From Sphaeramia orbicularis (Eukaryota > Chordata > Actinopteri > Kurtiformes > Apogonidae): a stretch of 64,000 nt of DNA. The stretch covers positions 26,139,110 to 26,203,109 of the forward strand of contig NC_043962.1 in NCBI RefSeq assembly GCF_902148855.1, written 5' to 3'. A program made the translations under genes and the position numbers. Shown here piece by piece: positions 24,701 to 37,799 of the stretch (its first letter is position 1; each line of letters starts with the position of its first letter). The notes beneath the pieces are model-generated. The model was not told the DNA's origin. It worked only from the letters and a program-made list of their open reading frames with translations, and made no database searches.

Positions 24701-27351
24701 GTTAGTCCACTATAGCCTTACTGTATTTCCATCAGAGATTTCCGGCAGTGGCTGTGTCACACAATACAACACACACACCCACACAAACAGAACACATGCA
24801 CATACACACACAAATGAAATGCACATATACATACACCTTCAACTTAAAATAGAGAAATATTATTCTGCGTTATTATTTTGTGTTGTCACATCTTTGAAAA
24901 GTGGACTGCTCTGCCCAAGAGAAAGAGAGGCAGACATTGAGAGGCGACCACGCAGTGTTGAGCGAAAACATTGTCACATTTTATATTACAAGACAAATAT
25001 AACTCACCTTGTAACTGTGTAGGTGCAGCTTATGCAGCGTCACTGTTTTGTACACCCATTCCCAGATGGCATTTGCGCTCCTTACCCTCCACTCTGTCTG
25101 GCAGCACTCCTTTTTCCTTTTTCAGACCTTCAGTTTCTGAGTTTTTTGGATATGCTATATGAGGTGATCCAGTGAGGAAGAAACAACACAAAGGATAATG
25201 TGCCAAAAAATAACCTAACTTTTAACTGTATATTTGTCTTTGCTTTAGGACTATCTTAGTTACAGCATTCTTGAGCTGTTAGACTCAATAATATGGTGCC
25301 ATCTCCTGGAAATCTTGAGAACTACAAACATTTGTTAGATCCTGTATTTCCTATAGGTGGAAATACAGTCATTGTTATTATTTTGTAAAGAAGCAGGCTA
25401 TATATGAATATGTATATATAGATTACCACAGTGTAAATACATCCTGGGGTAATGTATATACATACAGGATATATAGCCTGTGTGTATCTACCTGTGAGCT
25501 TTGCATTAACATTTCTATTTAAATTTCACGATTGCTTGATTTTACTGTGATGAAGGTTATTATCCAGCTTGGCTTACTGTTCCCATATAAATCCAAATAA
25601 CAGATGAAACATAAACTTAACAGAGGTGAACGTGTCCGGTCTGGACTCACACATGCCGGCCTGGTTGGGTTGTTGTGTAAGTTTACCACAAATACAGATG
25701 CAAAATAATTCTACAGAGCAACGTGTAACAGACTTACACATCTTTAGGTCAAATAAGTTCAGTGAAGGGTTATCTTTGTGTTATTTTCTAATCAATAAAG
25801 CACAATCTACATAGTGTAGGGGAGCAGTGTAACCTTTTTAAAAATACACTGGAGTCTGGTGTCCCACTGGAGCCAGTGGTCTTATCATCAAAGGTTTTCT
25901 TTTTTTTTTTTTTTTTTTTTTTTTATTTCATTGTTGGTTTTCTCCTTGTTTGCACTGTGAAGTTTAGATTGGTGGATGTATCTCTGTAACGCCTCAGCCT
26001 TGTCTCACAGGTGAACTTCCCCTTCTCAGCATCTGATGACCAGGCAAATCATTTACAATGGTTGTCTCAGCAACTTCTGGAGAGCATTAGCAATCCTCTG
26101 TTTTAATAAAGCCCATGTTTAAATAAAACTAGAAGCTACCTAATATTCCTCATATAACCAGATTAAGGGCGACAGTGAAGGGTGAGGCAAGATCTGAGAT
26201 GTTACCCAGGATATCTCCACCACAGAGATATATGTTTGTTATATTATGTAATAAATTTATAATTAAAACATGAACTGCATTGAATTCTCATTTCTATTTT
26301 AATGTCTCAATAACAAAGTTCCAGTGTGATTTATTCATGGTAAATGCCACAAGACAGTCAAATATAAATAGAAAACAAAAACATGCATTGTATACAACAT
26401 AACTGAATGTCATATGAAATGTAATTAGACATCAAAGTTTGGTTTAATGTATAGATTGGCTATAAAAAAAAAATACATTTCACTGATTTTACATATTTAA
26501 AATGCAGGATAAACTGCAAGATGATGGACTACACACCTCAGATCTATTACAAAGGACTCCAATGTCACCTCTCAGCAGTTCTGTAAAACTCATACCTATT
26601 CGTATATTGTATTTCTTATAAATGTAATTTACTGAACGCTGATGCAAAGTCTACATTACGTACCCTTGTGCCCATTGCTGGAGACACATTATCACAATCT
26701 GGTTACATGGTACATTAAACTTTCATTTAAATGGTGCTGGAAAAACAGACTTCACAAAATAAATGCAAATAAATCAGCCAACAGATGTAGCTCCCTGCTG
26801 GCGTTGCAAACCGTACTACACACAAACGCTGAGAACAACAGCAAACAGGCTTCATAATCACACGTTCTCTTTGCTGTGTATGAGTTAGTTTTCAATTCTT
26901 CACATTCTTAGTACATGACACAAAGTAACTGGAGTTTCTCGGTCAGGAAAACATTCACCCACATCATAAGATTTGATACTATTATTAAAGCAGGTATTTT
27001 TATAAAAAAGAAAAAAACGTATTAAAGACAAAGCTTTAATAGCAGCAAAACACATCTGGCAAATAACACATTCTTAAATTATTTCACCAGTTCTATATTT
27101 CCTGCCAGTGTCACTAGACAGGTGGAGGGCAGTTGGTTATAACCTGGCTTAGAGGACGGTCTGACACGTTCCAGTGCTGGAATTACATTTTGGTATAAAA
27201 GCGTACCAAAGTTACATTAACGAGCCAAGTAATGGTGTCAGTAAGGTGTCTTCCACTGTGATTTAATATATAATCTACTCACAGCATTACCCTCAGAGAA
27301 GGACAAATTGTCCATGAGATGTGCAGAGGTTAAGGAAGATGTTTCAAAATG
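21709..27351. other. shank3 3' UTR and tail-to-tail spacer with rabl2
   Basis: No open frame here looks coding. The left part is the shank3 3' UTR, AT-rich with short TATA-type repeats near 22530 and 22720. The right part, read on the minus strand, is the rabl2 3' UTR; an AATAAA on the minus strand (TTTATT at 26330-26335) is a candidate rabl2 polyadenylation signal. Human has ACR between these two genes. No protease-like frame is visible here. Confidence 0.6.
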
Positions 27352-30300
27352 TCAGGGCAGCTCTGGACTCTCTGTTTTTAATCCATCCTCATCTGCTTCA
27401 GAATTATCTTCCTTCTTCTCCAGGTCAAAATTCTGTAAGACAAGTGTAACGAAATATAAATACATCACGTTTTCAGAACCAAAATTCTTAAACAACACAC
27501 AGTTTAATGAAATTGTGTAATGACATACTCCATTCTTGATTTAAAGGAGTGTTATTTTGCTTTTTTAAATGGAATTATGCATTTTAAAACATTTCCCTGT
27601 GGTCTGCATAAACTGTAAATGCTATGATGTTTGGGTCTGAATTCTTCATAAATTCAACTCCACAGGTCCATCTTCAACAATATTTCTGAGTAATGACATG
27701 AGAAAGGTCATTTTGAGCGCTGGCCCTTTAAATGCAAATCAGCCACTTCACGCCCCACCCCCTCCAGGATGTTGACCATGCTGCTCTGTCCTGTTCAGCT
27801 GTTTGTGTTCGTTAATACAACCAACAACTGAACATTTTAGGTAATCGGCTCAAAGTTTGGACATATTTACCTCTGCCAGGAGGTATTGTGATCACTTCAC
27901 TTTGTGTGTTTGCATGTGTGCATGTTTGTTTGTTTGTTTGTTTGTTTGTTAGCAGGATAACTCAAAAAGTTATGGACAGATTTACATGAAAATTTCAGGA
28001 AATGTTGATACTGGCACAAGGAAGAAATGATTAAATTTTGGTGGTGATCGGGGGTGGCAGATCTGTCTTGGCGGAGGTCTGCGCTCTCCGAGTGCTTTTC
28101 TTGTTTCAGTATGGACTACAACCGCTGCTGCTGACAAACAATTATCTCATACTCTGAGAAATGTTCGTCGGAAGTCTTGACCTTACATGTGCAAATGTCG
28201 TGATGTAACTAGTTATAGACATAACAAATTAAGAAGGAATTAAAACAGGTTGTAGAAATCCACTCGATTTTTGCCAAAATGAAAATAAAGATAGCTTTGC
28301 AGCACCTGGAGGGTTCAAATTCAAACTTTATGAACTATAAGGGTCCCCAAATACACAAATAAATGTACCAAAGACTAATAAAAGTGGGTTTAGCAAAATA
28401 TGACCCCTTTAAATACTGCAGGTTTTGAAAGAATATCTTAAATAAAACTCCTTCCTCATTACTGACTGAGTTAGGAGTTTATAAACGACACTCCTTTTAC
28501 AAATGAGCACATCAGTAATCAGAGTGTTTTAGTTTTACCTCCAATTCTTGCATCACTTCATCCATGAAGTCGCTGGGGTTTTGTTTGTAATCCACTGCTC
28601 TTTTGATCATTTCTCTGAACATCTGTTGCAACAGAGACAAAAATATCAAAACAGAGACCCAAAGCATGAGGTCTCAATATATTACAAGAGTAAAATAAAA
28701 TCTGTTGCAATTTTACAGCTTTAAAATGTAAACTTTAACTATAGATATGAGACGATAATAAAGAACAACAAACCTTAACTACATTGGTGCCATCAGCTGC
28801 CGACACAAAGTAAAATGGCATTCCTTGCTTCTTCCCAAAGTTAAAGCTTCTTTGTGTCACCTTCATATCAGCTTCAGACGAAAAAAAAAAGAAAAACAAA
28901 CGTTAGTCACCCTGGTGCATGTCAAAGTCTGAATTAAAATAAACCAGGAAAATGAATGTGTGCTTTGTAACTTACTCTGTTTGTTCTAATTTGAGACATA
29001 ATTATTTTAAAAATCCATGTTTACATCTCCTGCTATAATATAAATCCTGCTCAGAATTGTTAATACACCTGGATATTACTTTTCAGTGTTACAGTCAGAC
29101 TCACCATCTATTTTGTTGGCAACCACACAACAGGGTATCTCTGGTCTGTACTCTCTCAGCTCTTTATACCAGTTGGCCAGGTTCTTATATGTGATCTTCC
29201 TTTGCACATCAAAAACCTGAAGAAAGAACAAGAAAGAGGGCGTCAGTCTGCTCTGCCGTAGAAGTGGCTCATCAGTACTTCAACTGGGGTACTCATATTC
29301 ATCTGATAAGGCGGTTGAGAAAAGGAAAGTGAAATCCTACACATGCATCCATGAAACGCTTCATAAATATAAATATGTGTGAGCTATGAGAGCATGCTAA
29401 AGCCACAAAAATCCATAGCAGAAGGATCAAAATAGAAGGATCTTGGGCCTTTGATATGAATACTGTATTTGTCAGGATGGTAAAGCAAGATTAAAAACGG
29501 ATTATTGACCTTTACTGAACTTTTAAAGTACAAACACCATATGGAGAAATCCCTGAGCAGATGGTGCTGTACAGCTATCTTACCTTGTCCTTCTATTAAC
29601 TTTTAAATGCCATTTTTACATTTTAAACTTCTTTTTTATATGTTTTGTACATTGAATTGTTGCACATCTGAATGTCTCTAGGTAAATAAATTCACATCTT
29701 CTTGCATTAAAAATGTTCTGTGCTGTTGTAGAGAATAATCTTATTTTGAACTAATTTACAGTGAAATTATGTTTCTGTATTTATCATTATTTAGTTGATT
29801 GTATTTTTTATTTCTTTCGGTCTTTCATATAAAAGTTCTTTGCATTTTCAAAATTCTGCTTTGAGTATGTTTCTTCATAATAAGAAGTTGCATATGAGTT
29901 TTCATCATTTACTCTACACTATAACAGAACAGAACAAAGTGCTATTAAATGATACAGATGCATACAACTTTTCAGCTTTTTGATAGATATAATCCAGCTA
30001 TAATGCTGCATTGTACACTATTTACTCTTAATAACTCTTTAGTATTGTTAATTTGCCTGGTTGTGGACCAGACTTTTAAAAGAATGTTTCTTGAAAAAAC
30101 ATCAGTGTGTCTCTTACCATAATACATGCGTGTGCTTTGTGGTAGTACGATGGATGCATGCTTTGAAACCTCTCCTGACCAGCGGTGTCCCAGAAATCTG
30201 TGAATCAGTAACAGAGCAGTATTGAAGCAGGAGCTATGTGAAGTAAGAAAGAGAGTGAAAACAGCCAGACAGTACATACCTACTGCCACTGTCTTCCCTC

Positions 30301-32175
30301 CTACATTGGCTGTGTGTTTGTAAAGTGTCAACGCATAAGTGGACAGCTGCTGAGGACGACTGGAGAAGGGGTTAAAGAGCTTCACATACAAGAAATATTA
30401 CGTGCTTTACCAGACACAGACAACTACAATGATTCATAATGAGTTGGTTTTGTTAAGGGGGTAAGGATACTATTCATCCATTAGAAACCTTTCCATCAAC
30501 CTGAAAGACAAAAAAAAATAATAATAATAGGAGGGATTACAGAGGGAAACACATGTATAGGTTTCCCCACACATTTTCTGACAAAACTTTTCCATAAATT
30601 TTCAAGAGCTGTTAATGTAACTTCTGCTGCTACTCAAGTGAAACAGTATGTCCTAACATTCTTTAAACCACAGTTATTTTCATAGTCACATCACTCCAAA
30701 AACTCCAGGCAGATTGCCCATCATTACAGAAAAAACTTTATATGTCCCCTGACATGGGAATTTGTGATCAGTAGAAAAAGATGGGGTAAGGGGTCGGGAG
30801 TATGTAAGTTGTACTTCATCCTGCTCCTTTTCAATGTTTTTGTTTGTTTGTTTGTTTTTTACTTGATGTTTTGGGGGGTTTTTTGTTTTGTTTTTTTTAT
30901 ATTCAAAATAAAAAAGTAATAAATCAATAAGTAAATAGGCATTGATTTCTGCTGGTCAAAACCACATTAGAAAAGTAACATTATGATACAATACAGTCAC
31001 TGTTTAAGAACTAAAAACTGTCAGACTGAAGACAATTTAAGACCATTGATAGATTTCAGACTTGTTAGGGCCTGTAGAGATCCTGTCACTGACTTTATAA
31101 AAATGAAAACGACATAACTTTGTATAGTTATCGCCTCAAAATGGGCTTCAACAGAACAACTACTCCTTACCCAAAATGAGATATAACTGCCTGAACACGT
31201 TGCAGTGAATTTGTGTGATTTTACTGTATCTCTATGACTTTCCACAGGTGTCTGGCACAAACACAATGCATGTACAAATTTACCAAAAGAGAAAATGTTC
31301 AGCAGTTACAGACATGCCCTTCACATGACAATCTTAACCCATAAAGACCCAGTGCTACTTTTGTGGCACTTGCCAAATGAATTTTTCTCTTTCTTAAATG
31401 ATTTATCATCATTTATTATACTATTATCCTCTATGTTTTGTGTTTTTTCAGTGAAACTCAGGTATTTTATTATATTTAATTCACTGATAATGTAGATGTT
31501 CATAAAACCTCAGGGTAAAGTTGAGGGTTATTATATTAGAAACAGAGAAAAATTAAGAAAAAGTGACTTTTTCGGCAAATTTATCACTAACTGAACATAT
31601 ATCAAGTGTGTCCATCCACTGTCATTGATCCAAGTCCAAGGGTTTTACTGGTGAATCAATGTTGTAGAAGATGACGGTGTTTCCACGTTCACTCCGGAGC
31701 CTCTGAACATTCAAATGGGTCATATCTGATGACCATGAAAAGATAACAAACTGTATTTTACACCAATTATTTACATGTTTTGATCGGATTAAAGGATCAA
31801 TACTTATTTAACATTCTGGATCAGTGGGTGGTTTTGATCAGCAGTGGATGTTTGGGTCTTTAAGAGTTAAGAAAAAAAAAAAAAAAAACAGTATAAAACA
31901 TTCAATCAAACAAGCACTTAATCCTATTCTTCCAAAAATCCTCTTCGCTGTCCTGACAGGTTGTCTGGGAAATTGAAATCTCAAAGTCCCACTGCTGTTC
32001 AAGTTTTTTTTATGACTGTGTATCTATCTTAAATACATAGTTTTTCCCTCATATCAGTTAATACTCACTTGGATTTCCCCACTGCACTGTCTCCCAGACA
32101 GATGATCTTCACTTGTTCGTCTGCATCATACTTATTTTGGTCCAGTTCAGGGATATTGTTTCCATTTCCGGCCAT
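27352..32175 (-). CDS. rabl2: RAB-like small GTPase RABL2
   Basis: RABL2 is a ciliary and flagellar small GTPase; in mammals GTP-bound RABL2 binds IFT-B and helps start intraflagellar transport, and its loss harms sperm motility. Eight exons, given as plus coordinates: 32069-32175 (start), 30471-30500, 30280-30359, 30118-30197, 29105-29216, 28774-28871, 28539-28622, 27352-27432 (stop). All phases agree and give 223 residues (human RABL2B 229). Nucleotide-binding motifs are visible: P-loop GDSAVGKSK (about residues 28-36), FWDTAGQERF, NKID and the SAAD base-contact motif. QQLSTYALTLYKHTA and DFMDEVMQELE are characteristic of RABL2. The C-terminus is acidic and lacks prenylatable cysteines, as expected for this family. 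It faces shank3 tail to tail. One intron holds a TTAA-flanked MITE. Confidence 0.95.
27868..28105. repeat. Widespread teleost interspersed repeat with (GTTT)n
   Basis: The sequence begins 'acctctgccaggaggtat', carries a GTTT run (about 27925-27950), then 'ggataactcaaaaagttatggacag' in spirit, and ends 'cggaggtctgcgctctccga'. I recognise this pattern as a very common fish repeat of unclear class. A diverged fragment of it seems to recur near 61465-61560. It sits in the last rabl2 intron. Confidence 0.5.
31334..31870. mobile_element. TTAA-flanked MITE, copy 1 of 3 (piggyBac-like ends)
   Basis: The element starts TTAA-CCCATAAAGACCCA and ends with the near-inverse TGGGTCTTTAAGAG-TTAA. Copies 2 (55491-56040) and 3 (58190-58703) share the ends and interior. 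TTAA at both ends is the target signature of piggyBac-type transposases, so a non-autonomous piggyBac-like element is the best guess. It lies in the first rabl2 intron. Confidence 0.7.
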
Positions 32176-32760
32176 GTTGTTCCCTGTTTGGACAATCTTT
32201 TATTTTGAAAAGAATGCTTAAAGCACCTTTTGTCTTAATAAATCTGTGACTACCTAACACAGGCTATTTAAGCCGCTAGCTTAGCATCCGACAGCTGCTG
32301 TCAAGAATGAGTGTTAGCTAACTTGTCGGTTAGCTGAGGTAAACGTGGCGCGATGCGGCTCGATATCGCTCATTTCAATTGTTCTTCAGTCTTTACATCA
32401 ATAGATATGAACCCTAGGATAGGGCAGGGCAGCAACAATACACACACTAATAACATCTGCCTTCTTGCATTATTATACCATTGACGGATCCGTTCAGTGT
32501 GAGCATCTGAAGGCTAACATCCTGCTAGCAAACAGAATGAAAAGACTTAATAACAAATGATACTCTTACTGTCGTTTGTACATTACTGCTCCGTGCTACA
32601 TGACAAAATGAACAATTGTCTACATTCATTAGGTTTCTAGGTGTTAGGCGTGATATCCCAAAGCACTCCAGTTTGGTTTCTATCATGGATGGTTTCCATG
32701 CAACGGCGACGCCTGAAGGACCACTTGAACATATTTCCGGTTGTCCTTGTGATTGCCTGA
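32176..32760 (-). promoter_or_regulatory. rabl2 5' UTR and promoter region
   Basis: The sequence just upstream of the rabl2 start is richer in CpG than its surroundings ('acgtggcgcgatgcggctcg' at about 32343-32362). A degenerate X-box-like motif, GTTTCCATGCAAC (about 32692-32704), lies 520 bp upstream of the ATG. RFX factors drive many ciliary genes through X-boxes, but this copy departs from the consensus in spacing. Treat the site as a weak candidate. Confidence 0.35.
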
Positions 32761-33256
32761 ATAAAAAGTAAATTATTTTTGGCTTTTCAAAGCGGTTGAC
32801 AATCAGCTTTCAGTAATATTATGCCACCTCATGATGTGTAATGTGGAATAGATGCATAGCTCTCTAGCACGTTTTACAAAAAAATAAATAAATGAATGAA
32901 CGTAAACTACTTCTGAGAGGACACCAAAACACAATCCCCTGTCTCCTCTTCCCAGTAACAGTCACACTTTGTATTTGCAGTCCGTAAAGCCCCTCATACG
33001 TAGCAACTCTTTCCTCCTTCTTAATTCCTCAATTTTGCCACATATTTTTGATTTTATCTATAATCAACACTTTAACTTGTGATTTACAATTAATCTTTTT
33101 TTTTTTTTTTTTTTTTTTTGCAATTTTTGCCAGTTTTTCTTCTACCTCTTAGGTACTGTTCAGTCTGTTGAATTTGCTTCCCAGCATTTTCTATCCCATT
33201 ACAAGGCTTAGTTTAGTAGCAGTCTTTGCCTCCACTTACATAAAAACTAACTAAAT

Positions 33257-33846
33257 CAGTGTTTTTCAACCTTGGGGTCAGGACCCCACATGGGGTCGCC
33301 TGGAACTCAAATGGGGTCACCTGAAATTTCTAGCAATTGATAAAAATAAAAAATAAAACCTTACTAATAAAAAATATATGGTGAGTTGAGAGAGACAATC
33401 ATAATACATAAAAGACATGACAAACTCTGAAACTGAAACTGAAGCACTGTGGTACTGTTTATCTTTCAAATGTTCACTGTGGCCAGTTTAAGATGCTGCA
33501 GCTCTTTCATAATTACAGTTTGAGTTATTGTTTGTTCAGTATGAATTGTCAGCCTTGTAAATCCAAGCTGGACTGACTGTACATATCCTGACCAAAGAAA
33601 ATAAAATTCTCACTTTGTGCAGTAATCTACTCCTGGCTTTTCTGCCTTTGTCCATAATAATATACATTATATAGCCTAAATGTCATCTAAAATTAACTTT
33701 TATTTGCAACACAGTATAGCAAACTATTACATGATCAAAAACAAAGTAATTAAAAAAAAAAAAAAATCTGTTTTGAATGTCTGGATTCACCAGAAATGTG
33801 TGATGTTAAAAAGGGGTCACAAGCCAAAAAAGGTTGGGAACCACTG
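33257..33846. mobile_element. hAT (Charlie-like) MITE with perfect 8-bp site duplication
   Basis: The left end CAGTGTTTTTCAACCTTGGG and right end AGGTTGGGAACCACTG are imperfect inverted repeats of the well-known hAT type. The flanks are exactly AACTAAAT on both sides (33249-33256 and 33847-33854). The element is 590 bp, AT-rich and non-coding. Exact flanks suggest a fairly recent insertion between rabl2 and cimap1b. Confidence 0.85.
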
Positions 33847-33916
33847 AACTAAATTATGATGCTGCTGAATGAACTTCATTAACAAGTTTTTCTTCTTTTG
33901 TATATTCTTATGATAT

Positions 33917-33965
33917 AAGATTTGACTTTATTGACCCCACCGTGGGGAAATTTCACAATTACTTT
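33917..33965 (-). repeat. Retroelement 3'-tail fragment
   Basis: 'gactttattgaccccaccg' followed by 'tggggaaatttcacaatt' is the inverse of the fish retroelement tail that also precedes the repeat at 1541. Only the last ~50 bp are recognisable. Confidence 0.4.
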
Positions 33966-34784
33966 TTAGTTACTGAATTACAGTTACTAAGGTTTTCATA
34001 CAAACATAAGGTGATAATAATTGTCCAAAGTAATGTGAAATACATTTTAGTAGAGTAGAAGCTACTCCCCTGTTTCTCCAGTTTTAAATAAGCATCACAT
34101 TAAGATTTATATCTCATCTGGTTCCTCCAATTCCAACAAGACAGAGAATAAATCAGTACACAACATAACTTCATGCAAACCTCTTCTTCCACACATGATA
34201 ATACCCTCAATCAAGCAACCTGTTCTGAGAGATTTCCACATGGGGAGTATGCAAGCTAAATCCTATTGTTCTACTTCATCACTGTATTTATATAATGATC
34301 CCACCTAGCCCTTAAGTGTTCAGTTACACATGTTGCAAATCATCTTATTTCAGCTGTCTGTATTTAAGGGCTCATATTTTACCCATTTTTATCAAGTAGT
34401 CTCAAATGTTCCCAGAATGTGTATGTTCAAATATTGCTTGTGTTTTGAAAAATCTTTTTCATAGTGATGTATTTTAGTACGAACTTACACAACTTGAATT
34501 ACATATATACATGTTCAGTTTTGCCATTAAAGCACATGAACAGAATTTGTTCTTTAATTGTCCCTTGTTTCCTTTTTATTTTTGTGGAAAATTATCAACT
34601 ACAGTTTATACTGTGACAATGGAAGGGCTTGACTGGTATTGTCAATGTGCTAGATTTGGAATGACAACGAAAACTGTAAAAAAAAAACAAAAAAAAACAT
34701 TCCAAGGCCCCTGATAATGCAATGTTCACTTTTTGGATAAAACTGTTTAATGATTTTTTATTGTTTCATTTATCCGACATCTGT

Positions 34785-35028
34785 TGAGTCTGTATATTTA
34801 CTGTCAGTTATGGACTGCACTTATACAGCACATTTTCTATACTTTCATGGTGCCCATAGCGCTTCACAAAGTCTCACATTCGTGGCTGCTGCTGCCATGC
34901 AAGGCGCTGCCCTATTGGGAGCAATGTAGGGTTCAGTGTCTTGCCCAAGGACACTTCGACAGGATTTGAACCGCTAATCTTTCGGTCATTAGAAGACCTG
35001 CTCTACCACCTGAGCCACAGTCACCTAC
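34785..35028 (-). mobile_element. tRNA-derived SINE (minus orientation)
   Basis: On the minus strand the segment opens with a box A-like TGGCTCAGGTGGTAGAGC followed about 30 bp later by a box B-like GGTTCAAATCC, as in RNA polymerase III promoters of tRNA-derived SINEs. It continues with 'gtgtccttgggcaagacact', a hallmark of a common teleost SINE body. The spacing and lack of a cloverleaf rule out a working tRNA gene. Confidence 0.6.
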
Positions 35029-35366
35029 TGGGGCTTGTTACCGAGCATGGTGCCTCACTGACATGTGGAAAGCTGAAGAGAAATCATTAATATTACTACT
35101 GCCATCCTTTCTTTCTACAATATCAGTACCAAACTATCAAACAAAGAAGTAATGCAGACAACAGTGTGTTCTAATAGTGATGTTTTTATTTCTTGAAACA
35201 CTGATAGTGATCAAACACTTGACAAAATGTTAATGCACCAAGACCCAAAAAAATGGACAATTACAATCTACATATGATCTCAATAACCATGTTCAACTTT
35301 TTTTAATGCTTTATTAACAATTGCCAAGGCAATATTCCCATTTTACAGATGAGAATATATGTGACT

Positions 35367-36843
35367 TTATTCAGCCACATTTGGGACAGGTAAGATGTAT
35401 TCCGAGTGTCGCAGTCCAAAAGAAAAGCATGGTGCTTTTGCTTTTGTGAAGGTCACCTAGGAAGAAAAATATGTCAGTGAAGAAGTAGAACAAATACATT
35501 TTTGAGGTAATCAAAGACCAGTTGTACAAGTAAATAAAGGAGGGATTTTTACCTTCCCTGGATTGTGTGATCCAGGCCCAGGCGTATTTGCACCCGGACT
35601 AGGCGTGAAGTTGCGGCCTGTCATGCTGTACTGAGGAGGTTTACTCTTGAAAATACAAGAGTCCACGACTTTGTAGGCAGCAGGACCAGGACTCTGAAGA
35701 CACAAACAGGCAAGAATTAAGAATTTTCAATACATTTTTCATTGTGTATCTCACTGTTATTTTTACGTGAATAAATATTTGTGTTGTTTATCTACCTTCT
35801 TCAGGTCCTCATTAAAGCCTCCAATTTTACTTCGGCTGCTGATTGAATGGGCAGGAGCTGCAGAGGTGACCACTGTTTTACACCCCAGTGCAGTGGGCAG
35901 ATTGTAAGAGCCTGGCCCTGTAGCAAAAGTGAAGGGTGTGAGCACTTTCTTATTTCTTTTTGTTATGGAAACTTCACAGATCAAGTGAAGCTATAAACCA
36001 AACAGAATACATTACCTGGTGTTTCGTCACGAGACATGTCTTTGCTCCTTCCACACACAGAATAAGCTGGACAAGAGCGGAAGACTGACTTGCCTGAAGG
36101 CTCCGGGGAGTAATGGCCTGAAACCAGAATATGATACAAAGAAACTGATGATAAGACAAGTCTGTACAGTCTGCAATGTGGCATCACTGCTAAGTTTGCA
36201 TTAATGTAATGAGTACTGATTTAAGTGACTAAATTTCTCTCGTAATCCCATGTTCTTAAACCCAAGAATTCACAAATGTTTAAAATTGCTTCATTCTAAT
36301 TCTGTCAAGGTAAAATGTTTTGTCTCCATTGCCTCATCTTAAATAAATTACTAAAATGATATTTGTCACTTTGCTGCTCATCTCCAGCAATATTCTTTTT
36401 CATAATCTATTCAACATGAAAGGGATTTGCTGACCTGGTCCAGGGGTTTTGACCACTTTTGGACTCTTTAGACGGCTATGAAGTGAAAATGCAGGCGTTC
36501 CATGTCTGCCTGTTTTGCTGACATTAGCTGGGACGAGGTACTTTGGTCCAGGAGAGCAGTTGAAACTGGGCAGCTCATATCGTTTCCCAAGGCTGATCAC
36601 AGGTGCTTTGTTTTTGGTGGGGTCATGCCTCTCACCACCTTTATGGAATAAACAGACAAACAGTGTTGGTAGTAATAATGACAACATAACTAATACTACC
36701 ACAGGTGCTGAAAAAGTAGTGATGGTTTTACCTGTGAGACCCGGCAGTGCATATGCTGGCCCTGGGCTTCCATGGAGGGCAGCTATGGGCCCCTTCGGTC
36801 TGTGGGGTCTCCATGTCCCAACCCAAGGATCTGCACTTGTCAT
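35367..36843 (-). CDS. cimap1b: Ciliary microtubule-associated protein 1B / outer dense fibre protein 3B (SHIPPO repeats)
   Basis: CIMAP1/ODF3 proteins associate with axonemal microtubules and sperm tails. Six exons, plus coordinates: 36732-36843 (start), 36435-36638, 36016-36117, 35796-35917, 35553-35693, 35367-35456 (stop). Phases agree and give 256 residues, close to human ODF3B at about 253. The N-terminus VGTWRPHRPKGPIAALHGSP is diagnostic. STPGR/SHIPPO-type PGP repeats occur throughout (GSPGPAY, CSPGPKY, TPGPG, GPGSYNLP, SPGPAAY, NTPGPGSH), and the C-terminus FSFGLRHSEYILPV matches the family. An acceptor at 36860 joins a non-coding exon whose donor is at 37698, so the 5' UTR is spliced. 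Human ODF3B is also in 22q13.33, near SHANK3 and RABL2B. ODF3-family paralogues are similar, so 1b rather than 1a rests partly on synteny. Confidence 0.88.
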
Positions 36844-37698
36844 TGTGTGAAAGATGTATCTGTAAAATATAATTTATTCACGTCGCAATTGTCTTACAGA
36901 GATTACCATCACCTTATCAGAAAAAAAAGAGGAAGACAAAAGAAACCTTCTTGAAAATGATCACAACAAACTAAAAATAAAATGATATTACTGAACACAA
37001 TCTGATTTTGTAGTTTGAGATATTTTGATATTCTCAAAGCATGAGAACAATAGTCTTTCTTTAGGTTCCACTGGTGTTTCAATGAGATGTATGTGATCCA
37101 TGCAGCAGGATTTAGCACTTGTTCCACAAACACTGGAGAGGGACTAAAAAATGACAATTTATTATTTTTAAATCATAATAATAAAAGCCTGTGTTCATTA
37201 GAGCTGTTCGGTTGTAAACAGAGAAGTTAGGTAAAAATAAAAAAAAAACTAAAACCAGACAAAAATACAATTAAAAATGTAAAAAGTTAAATATTATTTA
37301 GCTGTAATGTGTGCAAAGTCAGTACATGCTAGTAGGCTAATGAGTCCACTGGTTACGATTAAGCTAGTGACTAGCTTAAGTGGAACGCTAACTGCTAGCG
37401 TAAATGCTAGCATTTACTGTAGTGTATGATCATTTCTAGATAAAATGCAAATATTTTTTTATATCATACCAGTGTAAAATATGTTCTTACAACAGTTAAC
37501 CAGTAAAAAACTGTCTACCGCAAAGGACATTACATTAAAAAAAAAAAAAAAAAGCATGCTGCATCATGGTGTTTCCAATATAGGCCATTACTTCATTTAA
37601 AAAGCCAACACTTGTATATTCCTGGGTCTCGGGAGGTTATATTATGTTATGTTCAGTTATATGATTTTATCTGAAATCAAATGGATAATGAATTTTAC

Positions 37699-37765
37699 CT
37701 CGTAAAATGTGAGTCTTCGTTTTCTCGATAAAAGTTGGCTCGTATAAATCAGAGTGTTTACTGCT
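37699..37765 (-). other. cimap1b: Probable non-coding first exon of cimap1b
   Basis: On the minus strand a donor GTAAAATT (37691-37698) follows a short segment, and an acceptor TATTTTACAG ends at 36860, 17 bases before the cimap1b ATG. The upstream limit of the exon is unknown; I place it below the X-box at 37786. This is inferred from splice signals only. Confidence 0.45.
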
Positions 37766-37785
37766 TGGAACCTACACTTCACAAT

Positions 37786-37799
37786 GTTGCCATGGAGAC
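37786..37799. promoter_or_regulatory. RFX X-box upstream of cimap1b
   Basis: GTTGCCATGGAGAC fits the X-box pattern GTTRCC-N2-RRNRAC, which RFX2/RFX3 use to drive ciliary genes. It lies about 90 bp upstream of the predicted donor of the cimap1b non-coding exon, a typical X-box distance. The motif is seen directly; its function is inferred from the ciliary gene next to it. Confidence 0.6.

Larger units (their letters stand above)
32761..35366. other. Spacer between rabl2 and cimap1b
   Basis: No coding frame is supported. It contains a hAT MITE, a retroelement tail and a tRNA-derived SINE (listed separately), plus the cimap1b 3' UTR at its right end. A long T run lies at about 33099-33119. Confidence 0.6.

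Noticed and set aside
21709-27351. An ACR (acrosin) gene between shank3 and rabl2 as in human
   Set aside because: No serine-protease motif (such as GDSGGP) or matching exon was seen in either strand of the spacer.
34945-35028. Possible tRNA gene on the minus strand
   Set aside because: Box A and box B are present, but no cloverleaf with paired acceptor stem forms, and the body continues as a SINE.
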